Of a stretch of DNA of 62,189 nucleotides, positions 47,700 through 57,800 are shown piece after piece. The position numbers and the translations under genes were made by a program. How positions within the stretch are numbered: the stretch's first letter is position 1; the number at the start of each line of letters is the position of its first letter. The stretch comes from an uncultured Bacteroidales bacterium (GTDB lineage Bacteria > Bacteroidota > Bacteroidia > Bacteroidales > UBA932): positions 21,358-83,546 of the forward strand of contig CAJOCS010000007.1 in assembly GCA_905233655.1 (NCBI GenBank), in the 5' to 3' direction. The notes under the pieces were generated by a model, which saw only the letters and a program-made list of their open reading frames with translations, was not told the DNA's origin and made no database searches.

Positions 47700-50215
47700 A
47701 TAAGGAACTGTTGAAGAAGATTGGAATCGGAGCAGGAATAATCCTGTTTTTCCTTGGCCTCAGCTACGGATTTGTGCCACAGGTGCTGGATGGAAAGATT
47801 GTGAACCAGAGCGACATCTCCGGTTATGTGGGCATGTCGCACGAAATGACGGTATGGAACGATTCCCATCCCGACGACCCCACCTACTGGACAGGCTCCA
47901 TGTTCGGCGGAATGCCCACCACCGCCATTTCCACCCGTAACGGCGGCGACTGGACACAGCCCCTCTACGACCTTCTTCTCACCGGCAAGCGCCCGGCGAC
48001 CTACCTTTTCATAGCCCTTCTGGGTGCATTTCTGCTCATGCTCTCCCTTGGAGTGAGCTGGCCCCTCGCAATTGGCGGCGCAATTGCCATAGCATTCTGC
48101 AGCTACAATTTCCAGATTATCCAGGTGGGCCACAACACCAAGATGCAGGCAATAGCCTTCATGCCCTGGGCCCTGGCTGCGCTGGTCTACACCTACAGGA
48201 CCGAAAAATGGCCCCGTGTCCTTCTGGGAGCGGCCCTCTTCGGGCTTGCCGTGAGCCTTCAGGTGAAGGCCAACCACCAGCAGATTACCTATTATCTGGC
48301 AATAATGATTCTGCTCTATGCCCTCGTGGAGCTAATCGATACGCTGGTCCGGCACAAGGAGCGTTTCCGCATGTTCGCCCTCTCGAGCGCCCTGCTTCTG
48401 GTGCTTGGCGGCGCCGGAATAGCCACCAACGTGAACAAGCTCCTGCCTCTGGCGAAATACACGCCCCACACCATGAGGGGTGGCAGTGAGCTTTCCGGCG
48501 GCAACCAGGGTTCGTCCTCAGGCGGGCTCGACATAGCCTATGCCACCGCATGGAGCTACGGCTGGGAGGAGCTCCCCAACCTCATGATTCCTAATTTCAA
48601 CGGCGGCGCATCGGCCCAGGCGGTGAATCCGGACAAGTCCGAGACCGTCCGTGTGCTTCGCTCCGCCGGTCAGAGAAACGTGCGCGATGTGGCGAAAGCC
48701 CTTCCGATGTACTGGGGCCCGCAGCCCTTCACCGCCGGCCCGATGTACATGGGCGCAATCACGGTCTTCCTCTTTGTGCTGGGACTCTGCCTCTATCCGA
48801 AACGGGAGAAATGGTGGCTGCTCGCCGTAACCGTGCTTGCCGTGCTGATGGCTGTTGGCAACAACTTCCTCTGGTTCACGAAACTCTGCTTCAACATCCT
48901 CCCGCTCTACAACAAGTTCCGCACGGTTTCCATGGCCCTCGTGATTCTCCAGCTGAGTTTGCCGGTGCTGGGCTTCCTTGCCCTCGACCGCATTGTGAAG
49001 GGCGGAGTGGAGAAGAAAAAGCTCCATCGCGGCATTATGATCGCCGGCTGCGTCACCGGCTGCGTGTGCATGCTGTTCTGGCTCTTCCCTTCGCTGGCGG
49101 GCGACTTTTCGTCGGCCTCCGACGCGGGTATGCAGGATGTGCTGGTCCGCGCCCTCAGGGCCGACAGGCGTGCCCTCCTCAAGGCCGATGCCTTCGTTTC
49201 CTTCCTCCTTATCCTCGCCACGGCGGGATTGCTGCGCTGGGCCATGAGCCCGAAGGGCCAGACCGAACACGCCAAAGCCTTCGCCGGCTTCGGCCGAATG
49301 CAGATTGCGGGAGTGTGCATAAGCCTCCTGGTGCTTGTGAACATGTTCACCGTGGGCAAGCGTTATCTGAACTCGAGCCATTTCACCACGCCGCGGGATT
49401 TCAACCGGCCCTTCGCCCTGAGGCCCGTCGATGAGGAGATTCTTCAGGACCAGGACCCCTCGTACCGCGTCCTTGACCTCACGGTAGACGTTTTCAATTC
49501 CTCGGTGCCGTCCTACCATCACAAGAGCATCGGCGGCTATTCCCCGGCAAAGCTCCAGCGTTACCAGGACCTCATCACCCGTTCGCTCAGCGGTGAAATC
49601 AACGGCATTTACAATGCCCTGGGCACGGCCCAGACAATAGGCGACGTTTCCGCCTATATGGCCGCCTCCACACCCATGCTGAACGCACTGAACACCCGCT
49701 ACCTCATCCTGGATGCCGATTTCCCGCCGGTCGAGAACCCTGCAGCCCTCGGCAACGCCTGGTTCGTGGAAAGCGTCGTCCCGGCGGCAACGCCCGACGA
49801 GGAACTTGCCTTCACCTGCAATGCATCCCTTGCGTCCCAGGCGGTTATCGGCGCCGACATGACTCTTCCCGGCGAGGCCGGAGAAGCCTCTCCGGCAGAC
49901 ACCATCGTCCTCACCTCCTATGCCCCGAACGAGTTGCATTACTCCTACAGCGCATCGGCCCCCCGCCTTGCCGTTTTCAGCGAAATCTACTATCCCGGCT
50001 GGAAGGCCACAGTGGACGGCGAGCCCCTGGAAGTGCTCCGTGCCGACTGGACCCTTCGCGCAGCCCTTCTGCCCGAAGGGGAACACGAAGTGGTGATGCG
50101 TTTCGAGCCCGACAGCTACCGTGTGGGCGCAGCCGTCTCCCGCGCCAGCTCCGTCCTGCTTATCCTGATGTTGCTGCTGTCGGCGGGACTCCTTCTCAAG
50201 AAAAAAGAACAATAG
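47696..50215 (+). CDS. YfhO-family multi-spanning membrane protein
   Basis: 839 residues from the ATG at 47696 (MNKELLKKIGIGAGIILFFL); the open frame extends far upstream inside the previous gene and is not used. There are about 12-13 membrane segments, for example TYLFIALLGAFLLMLSLGVS and MGAITVFLFVLGLCLYP, with a long loop before (MSHEMTVWNDSHPDDPTYWT) and a soluble C-terminal domain before a last segment (VLLILMLLLSAGLLL). YfhO proteins resemble GT-C glycosyltransferases; some act in lipoteichoic acid or LPS glycosylation, but the role here is unproven. Coupled to the preceding glycosyltransferase. Confidence 0.87.
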   Translation: MNKELLKKIGIGAGIILFFLGLSYGFVPQVLDGKIVNQSDISGYVGMSHEMTVWNDSHPDDPTYWTGSMFGGMPTTAISTRNGGDWTQPLYDLLLTGKRPATYLFIALLGAFLLMLSLGVSWPLAIGGAIAIAFCSYNFQIIQVGHNTKMQAIAFMPWALAALVYTYRTEKWPRVLLGAALFGLAVSLQVKANHQQITYYLAIMILLYALVELIDTLVRHKERFRMFALSSALLLVLGGAGIATNVNKLLPLAKYTPHTMRGGSELSGGNQGSSSGGLDIAYATAWSYGWEELPNLMIPNFNGGASAQAVNPDKSETVRVLRSAGQRNVRDVAKALPMYWGPQPFTAGPMYMGAITVFLFVLGLCLYPKREKWWLLAVTVLAVLMAVGNNFLWFTKLCFNILPLYNKFRTVSMALVILQLSLPVLGFLALDRIVKGGVEKKKLHRGIMIAGCVTGCVCMLFWLFPSLAGDFSSASDAGMQDVLVRALRADRRALLKADAFVSFLLILATAGLLRWAMSPKGQTEHAKAFAGFGRMQIAGVCISLLVLVNMFTVGKRYLNSSHFTTPRDFNRPFALRPVDEEILQDQDPSYRVLDLTVDVFNSSVPSYHHKSIGGYSPAKLQRYQDLITRSLSGEINGIYNALGTAQTIGDVSAYMAASTPMLNALNTRYLILDADFPPVENPAALGNAWFVESVVPAATPDEELAFTCNASLASQAVIGADMTLPGEAGEASPADTIVLTSYAPNELHYSYSASAPRLAVFSEIYYPGWKATVDGEPLEVLRADWTLRAALLPEGEHEVVMRFEPDSYRVGAAVSRASSVLLILMLLLSAGLLLKKKEQ

Positions 50216-50216
50216 C

Positions 50217-51242
50217 ATGGCAAAGAAAAACGAGGATACTCCGCTTATCAAGCAGTTTTTCGAGGTCAAGGCACAACACCCCGAAGCCATTCTGCTTTAC
50301 CGTGTGGGCGATTTCTATGAAACCTACTCGGACGACGCCGTGATTGCCTCCCGTGTCCTGGGCCTTGTGCAGACCAAGAAATCCAACGGCGACAAGGGCT
50401 ATGTCGCAATGGCCGGTTTCCCGCACCATGCCATAGAGAACTACATTCCCCGCCTCATCAGGGCCGGCTACAAGGTGGCCATCTGCGACCAGCTTGAGGA
50501 CCCCCGCTTTGCAAAGAAACTGGTCAAGCGCGGAGTTACCGAAATCGTCACCCCGGGCATCTCCTTTGGCGAAAACACTCTGGAGGTGAAGGAAAACAAC
50601 TACCTCTGCGGCCTCACCGTGGAAAAGGACAGCTGCGGCGCGGCGTTCCTGGACGTGAGCACCGGCAGTTTCCAGCTCACCGAAGGCAGCCTGGACTATA
50701 TCGCCACCCTTCTGGGCTCTCTCAAGCCCCGCGAACTGGTGGTCCAGAGAGGCTTCGAAAAAGGCCTCAAAGAGCGCTTCGGCGACTTCTATACCACCTC
50801 GCTCGACGAGTGGGCCTTCGTGTGGGATTCAGCGGTGGAAAGGCTGAAGCGTCAGCTTGGGGTGAACAGCCTCAAAGGCTTTGCCGTAGACGGCTGCCCG
50901 CTTGGCGTGTGCAGCGCCGGCGCCCTTCTGGTATATCTGGAACAAACTCAGCACCAGGGGCTTAAGAATATCTGTTCGATAAGCCGCATCGACTCCGGTA
51001 AATACCTCTGGATGGACCGCTTCACCCTTCGCAACCTGGAGGTTTTCCAAAGCGCCGCCGGGGCCGACGGAGTCTCGCTCGTGCAGACCATCGACCGCTG
51101 CTCCTCCCCCATGGGCGCCCGTTTGTTGCGCAACTGGCTGGCGATGCCCATTCTGGACCTCAAGGAGCTCGAACGCCGCTACGACTGCGTGGACTTCCTC
51201 CTCTCGAATGCCGACATCCGTGCCGACGTCCATCCAGGATAA
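50217..51242 (+). CDS. mutS: MutS mismatch repair protein, N-terminal part (frameshifted)
   Basis: 341 residues that end early. It carries the mismatch-binding domain (ILLYRVGDFYETYSDDAVIA, with the Phe-x-Glu that probes mismatches), the connector (YLCGLTVEKDSCGAAFLDVS) and the start of the core (SSPMGARLLRNWLAMPILDL). After LLSNADIRADV the frame runs into a stop, while the rest of MutS continues in another frame from about 51231. Removing one C in GTCCATCC (51228-51235) would restore one open frame of about 877 codons. Starts 1 nt after the YfhO stop. Confidence 0.85.
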   Translation: MAKKNEDTPLIKQFFEVKAQHPEAILLYRVGDFYETYSDDAVIASRVLGLVQTKKSNGDKGYVAMAGFPHHAIENYIPRLIRAGYKVAICDQLEDPRFAKKLVKRGVTEIVTPGISFGENTLEVKENNYLCGLTVEKDSCGAAFLDVSTGSFQLTEGSLDYIATLLGSLKPRELVVQRGFEKGLKERFGDFYTTSLDEWAFVWDSAVERLKRQLGVNSLKGFAVDGCPLGVCSAGALLVYLEQTQHQGLKNICSISRIDSGKYLWMDRFTLRNLEVFQSAAGADGVSLVQTIDRCSSPMGARLLRNWLAMPILDLKELERRYDCVDFLLSNADIRADVHPG

Positions 51243-52851
51243 CCTTTCCCGCATGGGCGACGTTGAGCGCATTCTCGGCCGTATTGCCAACGGTAAGGCC
51301 TTCCCCCGCGAGATAATGCAGCTGAGCCGCGCCCTGAAGCTCATTCCGCCGGTGAAAGACGCCCTTTATCATCAGGGTTGCGACGCCATGGACGGCCTGC
51401 TTGGCGGGCTTAAGGATGGGGGTGCCCTTCTGAACGAAATCGTGCGTGTAATGGATCCCGACCCCGCCGCCGCCCTCGGTAAGGGCCCCGTAATTGCAGA
51501 AGGGGTGGATGAGGAACTGGACGAGCTCCGCGCAATGTCGGCCGGCGGAAAGGACTTTCTCCTCAAGATGCAGCAGAGGGAAGCCGAGCGCACCGGCATA
51601 TCCTCCCTCAAAATATCCTACAACAACGTTTTCGGCTACTACATAGAGGTTCGCAACGCATATAAGGACCAGGTTCCTCCGGAATGGATTCGCAAGCAGA
51701 CTCTGGTGAACGCCGAGCGCTACATCACCGAGGAGCTCAAGGAGTACGAGGAGAAGATTCTCACGGCCGAAGACCGCATCTACGCCATTGAAACCAGGAT
51801 TTTCGGAGCCCTCATTGCCCGAATCCAGAAAGATATCCCGGTGGTTCAGGCCAACTGCCGCATCCTCGCAAAGCTGGATGTCCTTGCCGGCTTCGCCCAG
51901 CAGGCCGACGAGCGCCACTACTGCCGCCCCGTAATGGACAAAGGGCGGGCCCTGGACATAAAGGACGGCCGTCATCCGGTAATTGAAACCCTCATGCCTC
52001 CGGGCGAGGAATACGTTCCCAACGACATCCACCTGGACACAGACTCTCAGCAGATAATCATTCTCACAGGCCCCAACATGGCCGGTAAGAGCGCCCTTCT
52101 GAGGCAGACTGCCCTTATCGTGCTCATGGCGCAGACCGGCTCCTTCGTGCCGGCGAGGGAAGCCACCATCGGCTGGTGCGACAAGCTTTTCACCCGCGTT
52201 GGCGCCACCGACAACATTTCCCGCGGTGAATCCACCTTCATGGTGGAGATGCTCGAGACGGCGATGATTCTGCACAACCTCAGTTCCCGTTCGCTGGTGC
52301 TGCTGGATGAAATCGGCCGCGGAACATCCACTTACGACGGCATGTCCATAGCCCGCGGAATAGTGGAGTTCATTCACGAAGGCGGCAAGGGCGCAAAAAC
52401 CCTCTTTGCCACGCATTATCACGAACTCAACGACCTCGAAGGCCTTTTCCCCCGCGTGAAGAACTTCCACGTAACCGTTAAGGAAAGCGGCCGCGACGTC
52501 ATTTTCCTCAGAAAGATAGCCCCCGGCGGCTCGGCACACAGCTTCGGCATACACGTCGCGCGCATGGCCGGAATGCCGCAGGAGGTGCTCCAGAGCGCCG
52601 AGCGCACCCTCAAAGCCCTGGAGAACAGCCAGGCCCTCGAAAGGGCCGGGGCCCTTACCCCCGTCACTCCCCACAGTGTCAAGGAAGGCCATGTCCAGAA
52701 GGACGGCAGCCTCCAGCTCTCCCTCTTCCAGCTCGAAGATCCCCTCCTGGAAAGCCTCAGGGACCGCCTTAAAGACGTTGATATAAATAACCTCACACCC
52801 CTCGGCGCCTTCGACCTGCTGAGGAGCATGAAAGAAGAATTAGGACTATGA
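51208..52851 (+). CDS. mutS: MutS mismatch repair protein, core and ATPase part (frameshifted)
   Basis: This frame opens at an ATG at 51208, but real MutS sequence begins at about IQDNLSRMGDVERILGRIAN. It holds the lever/clamp helices, the ATPase with Walker A TGPNMAGKSALLRQTALIVL, the ST motif (NISRGESTFMVEMLETAMIL), Walker B LVLLDEIGRGTSTYDG and the ATHYHEL His. A QLSLFQL motif near the C-terminus is a probable beta-clamp contact. All catalytic residues are intact. If the frameshift is real, the strain should lack MutS-directed repair; if not, it is a one-base consensus error. The stop overlaps the next gene's ATG. Confidence 0.85.
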   Translation: MPTSVPTSIQDNLSRMGDVERILGRIANGKAFPREIMQLSRALKLIPPVKDALYHQGCDAMDGLLGGLKDGGALLNEIVRVMDPDPAAALGKGPVIAEGVDEELDELRAMSAGGKDFLLKMQQREAERTGISSLKISYNNVFGYYIEVRNAYKDQVPPEWIRKQTLVNAERYITEELKEYEEKILTAEDRIYAIETRIFGALIARIQKDIPVVQANCRILAKLDVLAGFAQQADERHYCRPVMDKGRALDIKDGRHPVIETLMPPGEEYVPNDIHLDTDSQQIIILTGPNMAGKSALLRQTALIVLMAQTGSFVPAREATIGWCDKLFTRVGATDNISRGESTFMVEMLETAMILHNLSSRSLVLLDEIGRGTSTYDGMSIARGIVEFIHEGGKGAKTLFATHYHELNDLEGLFPRVKNFHVTVKESGRDVIFLRKIAPGGSAHSFGIHVARMAGMPQEVLQSAERTLKALENSQALERAGALTPVTPHSVKEGHVQKDGSLQLSLFQLEDPLLESLRDRLKDVDINNLTPLGAFDLLRSMKEELGL

Positions 52852-54836
52852 AATACCGCAATCTCCTGCCGGAGGAAATAACCCTCCTCGAACACAATGG
52901 CAACCGGGCCGACAACTGGGCCGACGTCCAGATAGAGGCCTCTGCCCCTGCCTCGTCGCTTTCCCGCATTGAAAACTGCCGCTTCTCCGGCACCGTCCGT
53001 TTCGGCGCCTTCGAAAAGGACTTCGAAAAGCCCGGCGGTGTGTGCAAGCACTCCGGCCTTCGCAACGCCACCCTTCATAATGTTACCGTGGGACGCGACT
53101 CCATGGTGGAGAATGTCTCCAACTACATCGCCAACTACGAAATCGGAAGCGGCACCTACATTGAAAACGTAGACCTCGTATTTACCGACGGCCCCTGCCG
53201 TTTCGGTAATGGCGTGGAGGTGTCCGTCCTCAATGAGACCGGCGGCCGCGAGGTGAAGATTTTCAACCGCCTCGGCGCCCAGACGGCCTATGTGATGGCA
53301 ATGTACCGTCACCGTCCCGCCCTAATCGAAAAGCTCAACGCCCTTGTTGAGGAATATGCCGCTTCGCAGGAAAGCAGCACGGGCCGCATCGGCGACAACG
53401 TGCACATCCGCAACACCCGCTACATCAACGGCGTCTACATCGGCGACAATGCCACAATCAGCGGCGTGAACCGTCTTCGCAACGGCAGCATCCTCAGCAA
53501 CGCCGTGGCGCCGGTTTGCATCGGCCACGGAGTTATCGCCGACGATTTCATAATCTGCAGCGGCTCCTCGGTCGAGGACAACACCACCATAACGCGCTGC
53601 TTCGTGGGGCAGGCCTGCAAACTCGGCCATGGCTACAGCGCGTCCGACTCGCTCTTCTTCTCGAACTGCCAGGGCGAGAACGGCGAGGCCTGTGCAATCT
53701 TCGCCGGCCCCTTCACCGTAACCCACCACAAGAGCACCCTGCTCATAGCCGGTATGTTCTCGTTCATGAACGCCGGCTCCGGTTCCAACCAGAGCAATCA
53801 CATGTATAAGCTGGGCCCCATCCACCAGGGCGTGATGGAACGCGGTTCCAAGACGGCCTCCGACTCCTATATCCTCTGGCCTTCACGCGTGGGTGCCTTC
53901 TCGCTGGTGATGGGCCGCCACGTCACCCATTCCGACACCACCTATCTCCCGTTCTCTTATCTCATCGAGCAGCAGAACACCACCTACCTGGTGCCGGGTG
54001 TGAACCTGCGCAGCGTGGGAACCATCCGCGACGCCCAGAAGTGGCCCAAGCGTGACGCCCGCCGCGACCCCGACCGCCGGGACTGCATCAACTTCAACCT
54101 CCTGAGCCCCTTCACCATCCAGAAAATGCTCAAAGGTATAAAGCTGCTTCAGAACCTGCAGTATTCTTCCGGAGAACTGTCCGACGTCTACTCCTACCAC
54201 AGCACCAAGATTCGCAATTCGTCGCTCCGGAACGGTCTCCGCTACTACCGCACCGCTATCACAAAGTTCCTGGGGAATTCCATTATCAAACGCCTGGAAA
54301 ACCTTCCCGCAGGCGCCTCCGACGAGGATATACGTGCGGCTCTTCTCCCCACGTCTCCGGAAGGCAAGGGCCTCTGGGTAGACCTCAGCGGCCTAATTGC
54401 GCCCAAGGCTGCGGTAGACGCACTTTTGGATAAGGTGGCCGAAGGAAAGCTGGACCTCAAGGGCCTGGACGAAGGCTTCCATTCCCTCCACGCCAATTAC
54501 TACGACAACGAATGGACCTGGGCCTACGGCCTCTATGCCGACTTCTTCGGCACTCCGCTCGAATCCATCGGCCGGAAAGACGTCGCCCGCATAGTGAACC
54601 TCTGGAAAGAAGCTGTGATAGGCCTCGACCGCGAGCTTTACGACGACGCCCGCAAGGAATTCAACCTTGCCTCCATGACCGGTTTCGGGGCCGACGGCAC
54701 CAAGGCCGACAAGGAGACCGACTTCTCCGAAGTCCGCGGCGATTTCGAGTCCAACGCCTTCGTCACCGCCGTCCTCGAGCACATCCGCAACAAGGAAGCC
54801 CTCGGCAACGACCTCCTTTCCCGCTTGGGTGAATAA
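52848..54836 (+). CDS. DUF4954 left-handed beta-helix protein
   Basis: 662 residues, no signal peptide. The middle consists of hexapeptide-like turns (IGDNVHIRNTRYINGVYIGD, CIGHGVIADDFIICSGSSVE, DNTTITRCFVGQACKLGHGY), typical of left-handed beta-helix acyl- and nucleotidyl-transferases. Other conserved blocks are TTYLVPGVNLRSVGTIRDAQ and KWPKRDARRDPDRRD, and the C-terminus is helical. DUF4954 is common in Bacteroidales and Spirochaetes; its reaction is unknown. Translationally coupled to mutS. Confidence 0.88.
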   Translation: MKYRNLLPEEITLLEHNGNRADNWADVQIEASAPASSLSRIENCRFSGTVRFGAFEKDFEKPGGVCKHSGLRNATLHNVTVGRDSMVENVSNYIANYEIGSGTYIENVDLVFTDGPCRFGNGVEVSVLNETGGREVKIFNRLGAQTAYVMAMYRHRPALIEKLNALVEEYAASQESSTGRIGDNVHIRNTRYINGVYIGDNATISGVNRLRNGSILSNAVAPVCIGHGVIADDFIICSGSSVEDNTTITRCFVGQACKLGHGYSASDSLFFSNCQGENGEACAIFAGPFTVTHHKSTLLIAGMFSFMNAGSGSNQSNHMYKLGPIHQGVMERGSKTASDSYILWPSRVGAFSLVMGRHVTHSDTTYLPFSYLIEQQNTTYLVPGVNLRSVGTIRDAQKWPKRDARRDPDRRDCINFNLLSPFTIQKMLKGIKLLQNLQYSSGELSDVYSYHSTKIRNSSLRNGLRYYRTAITKFLGNSIIKRLENLPAGASDEDIRAALLPTSPEGKGLWVDLSGLIAPKAAVDALLDKVAEGKLDLKGLDEGFHSLHANYYDNEWTWAYGLYADFFGTPLESIGRKDVARIVNLWKEAVIGLDRELYDDARKEFNLASMTGFGADGTKADKETDFSEVRGDFESNAFVTAVLEHIRNKEALGNDLLSRLGE

Positions 54837-54870
54837 TCGCTATCTTTCGATGTTATAATCAGTTGCCGTA

Positions 54871-57800
54871 ATGAATGCCCGTACCCATACCATTGTTTTC
54901 CGCAGCCTGGTTTCTTTGCTGCTGTCCGTCGTGTGCGTGCTTTCGTATGCGCAAAGCTACAGCATCCAGTACAGCCACGGCGCATCCGGCGACCGGACAT
55001 GGCGAAGCGCCCATATTCCTATAACACCGCAGAGAGGTGTCCCGCCCACGGTCGATACACTCCTTCTGCGAGACTGGTGGTTCCCTCTGGTCGACGACAG
55101 CGATACACGATACAGTTACACTGCTTACAATGACTTGACGGAGAGTTCGCTCTTTGTCCGTTCATTCGCCGAGAAGGAAGCGTATCTCCGATTGATGATG
55201 GAAGATGTCGTTTCGCTCAAACCGATTCCTCCGGGCCGTACATCTTTGGATTTGAGCGCCTATGATGTCGGCGAGATTGAACTCGCTTATGGCCTCTCGC
55301 CAAGCGGAGCGAGGACCTACAGCATCCCGATTCTGACTGCCCCGGATATTCGTTACGCACCCTCTGTCTTTCTTGTGTACAACAGTCAGGGTGGTCACGG
55401 TTACGGTGGTTATGGCTGGGACCTTGGGGGAATATCGGAGATCCGTCTTGTGTCCAAGACGCCATATTACGACGACACCATCGTGGGTGCATCAGCCCTT
55501 GATACTGCGGCGGTATTCACGCTGGACGGTGTGCGGCTTGTGCGTAACGACGACCCTTCGACGTCGGCCGATTATAAGCTTGTGACGTCGAGCGGCAGAG
55601 TCCTGGCTTCACCTCATACCAATTCACAGGGTTACGTGATGTGGTTTGACGTCCTATATCCTGACGGTACTGTGGCGAAGTACGGGACTGGTGAGAATGT
55701 GTCATACCAAATGCCGTCATATCCCATAGTTCGAAGCACCAACCTTGACGGAGACAGGATTGAGTATACGTACACCGTAGACAGCGTTGACGGCAACCAC
55801 ACGCTGACCGGCATCAGTTATGGATTCAACACACAGGGGGTGGCGAGCGGAGTGTTGACATTCACAAGCAGCCAGCAAAGCGCCTACAGTTACTATGCAG
55901 GGAAAAAGGTACTTCGTTCGCCCCGTCTGACACAGATTGCTTCTTCCAGCGGCGGAGTTACCCTGTACACATACGGGTTTACCTATGAGTCCGTTTTCGG
56001 AGCATCCCTGTTAACCGGAGTGTCGCTTACGAACTCTGCGGGGCACCAGCTGCCACCTCTCGCCTTCACTTATGGTCATACGATTAGTCCTCACACCGGA
56101 CCGGATTCCCTTAAGGTGGGACACAGCGTAGAACTCGACAACACCTTCTACCAGTTGAGTAACATGATGCTTCTGCGCCGCGGGAAGTTCGTTGATGGTA
56201 ACTACAACGACGGGTTGTTGTCGTATATCAACTACCCGGTGTACAGTCAGGTATCCTCGTATGTCTTCGAATGCGGATATCCGGTACCAAACCCCGTGAT
56301 GTACCTCCCCAGTATATCTGAAGTGAACAGTGTCGAGTTGTATCCCATCACAGGCAGCGGCTTTCAGACCCTGGAGGCCGTTGATGCCGACGGGGATGGT
56401 GTGGATGAGATTGTAGAGGTGTACAGCGGAACCACATCCAGTCTTGGAACCAGCCTTAACATAAAGATACGAGGCTGGCTCAACAGCAGCGACGCCTTTG
56501 TTCAGGAAGCCTCTTATTCAGTTTTTCTTCCCGGAGCCATCAACATCGGCCTTTCACCCAGTCCTTATCGTCGCACTTACCGCTGGGGCGATTTTGTCGG
56601 GAACGGCAAGGTGCAGCTTCTTGTAGTAAACTATTACGACAACGGTTATGGTTGCTCCCAGACGCCGGATTTTACCCTTATTGATCTCAGTAGCGGCACT
56701 ATACTGTATGAGGACTATGTCTTTGATCTTCTTCCGGCTGACGATGGGATGCTCCTGTGCATGGACATTGACGGCGACAGCCGCACGGAACTCTGCCATG
56801 CTACTCCTGTAGGTCTTCAGATTTACCGCTACGGGAACGGCGACTTCACTCAGGTTATGAGCTTCACGAGCATAACGTCTACTCTCCTCGCAACCGGGAA
56901 AGTGTATATGGCCGACGTAAACGCCGACGGCTATATGGACTTTCTGCGCTCAGGTCTTGCAGGCGGCAAGTGGAACTTCTACCTTAATACTGGGGCGGCT
57001 TTGGAGTCTAAACTGATCACCATCACGAGCGCGGGTGCAAACGACGGGTTTTTCTTCATGGATATCAACCGTGACGGTTATCCGGATCTGATAAAGCTTA
57101 CCGGCACGTCGATGACATATTTCCTGAATATTGACGGAAGTTCGTTCTCCTCCGGCCAGAATGCCGGGACAAACATAACGGACGTACGCGGTATCCTGCC
57201 ATCGAATGTGATGGACTATACGTCAATGAGCAGTTTCGTGAAGGTGAATGACCTTTATATCCAGGAATATGATTTCACATCTTATGTCCCCGAAGTACGC
57301 AATCTCGTTCAGTCGCGTGACAGTTATGGAAAGATTATCCGCAATACTTACGGGTATCTTCCACAATCGGCGTTACTGTGGACGGAGAACCCTTCCGGGA
57401 TTGACCACAGTTCCGGATACCAGCTCCGCGCCCTCCCTGTCTATGTTCTGAAAGGCGCAAAAGGACAGACCTCGGACGGTGTTGGAGCCCAGGTGTATAT
57501 GCAGGACACCTACGCCTGGTCGGATGCCGTGATAAATACAAGAGGCCTTGGTTTCTGCGGCTTCTCAAAGATAAGGACGGCCTCATTCCTGGAGGACATA
57601 TACACAATTGATGTTCAGCGTTTTATTCCCCAGAAAGCCGGAGTTCCGTTCAGCGAGGAAAGCTTTCTTTGGAGTGAAAACACCCTGCCGTTTGTATCCC
57701 ATACCTATTATTACGACAATCACAGTACCACATACGGCAAGTTGTCTCCTCGTCTTTTAATGAGTGAGGAGAATGACAGGCTGAGAGGCGTTGTCAAGAC

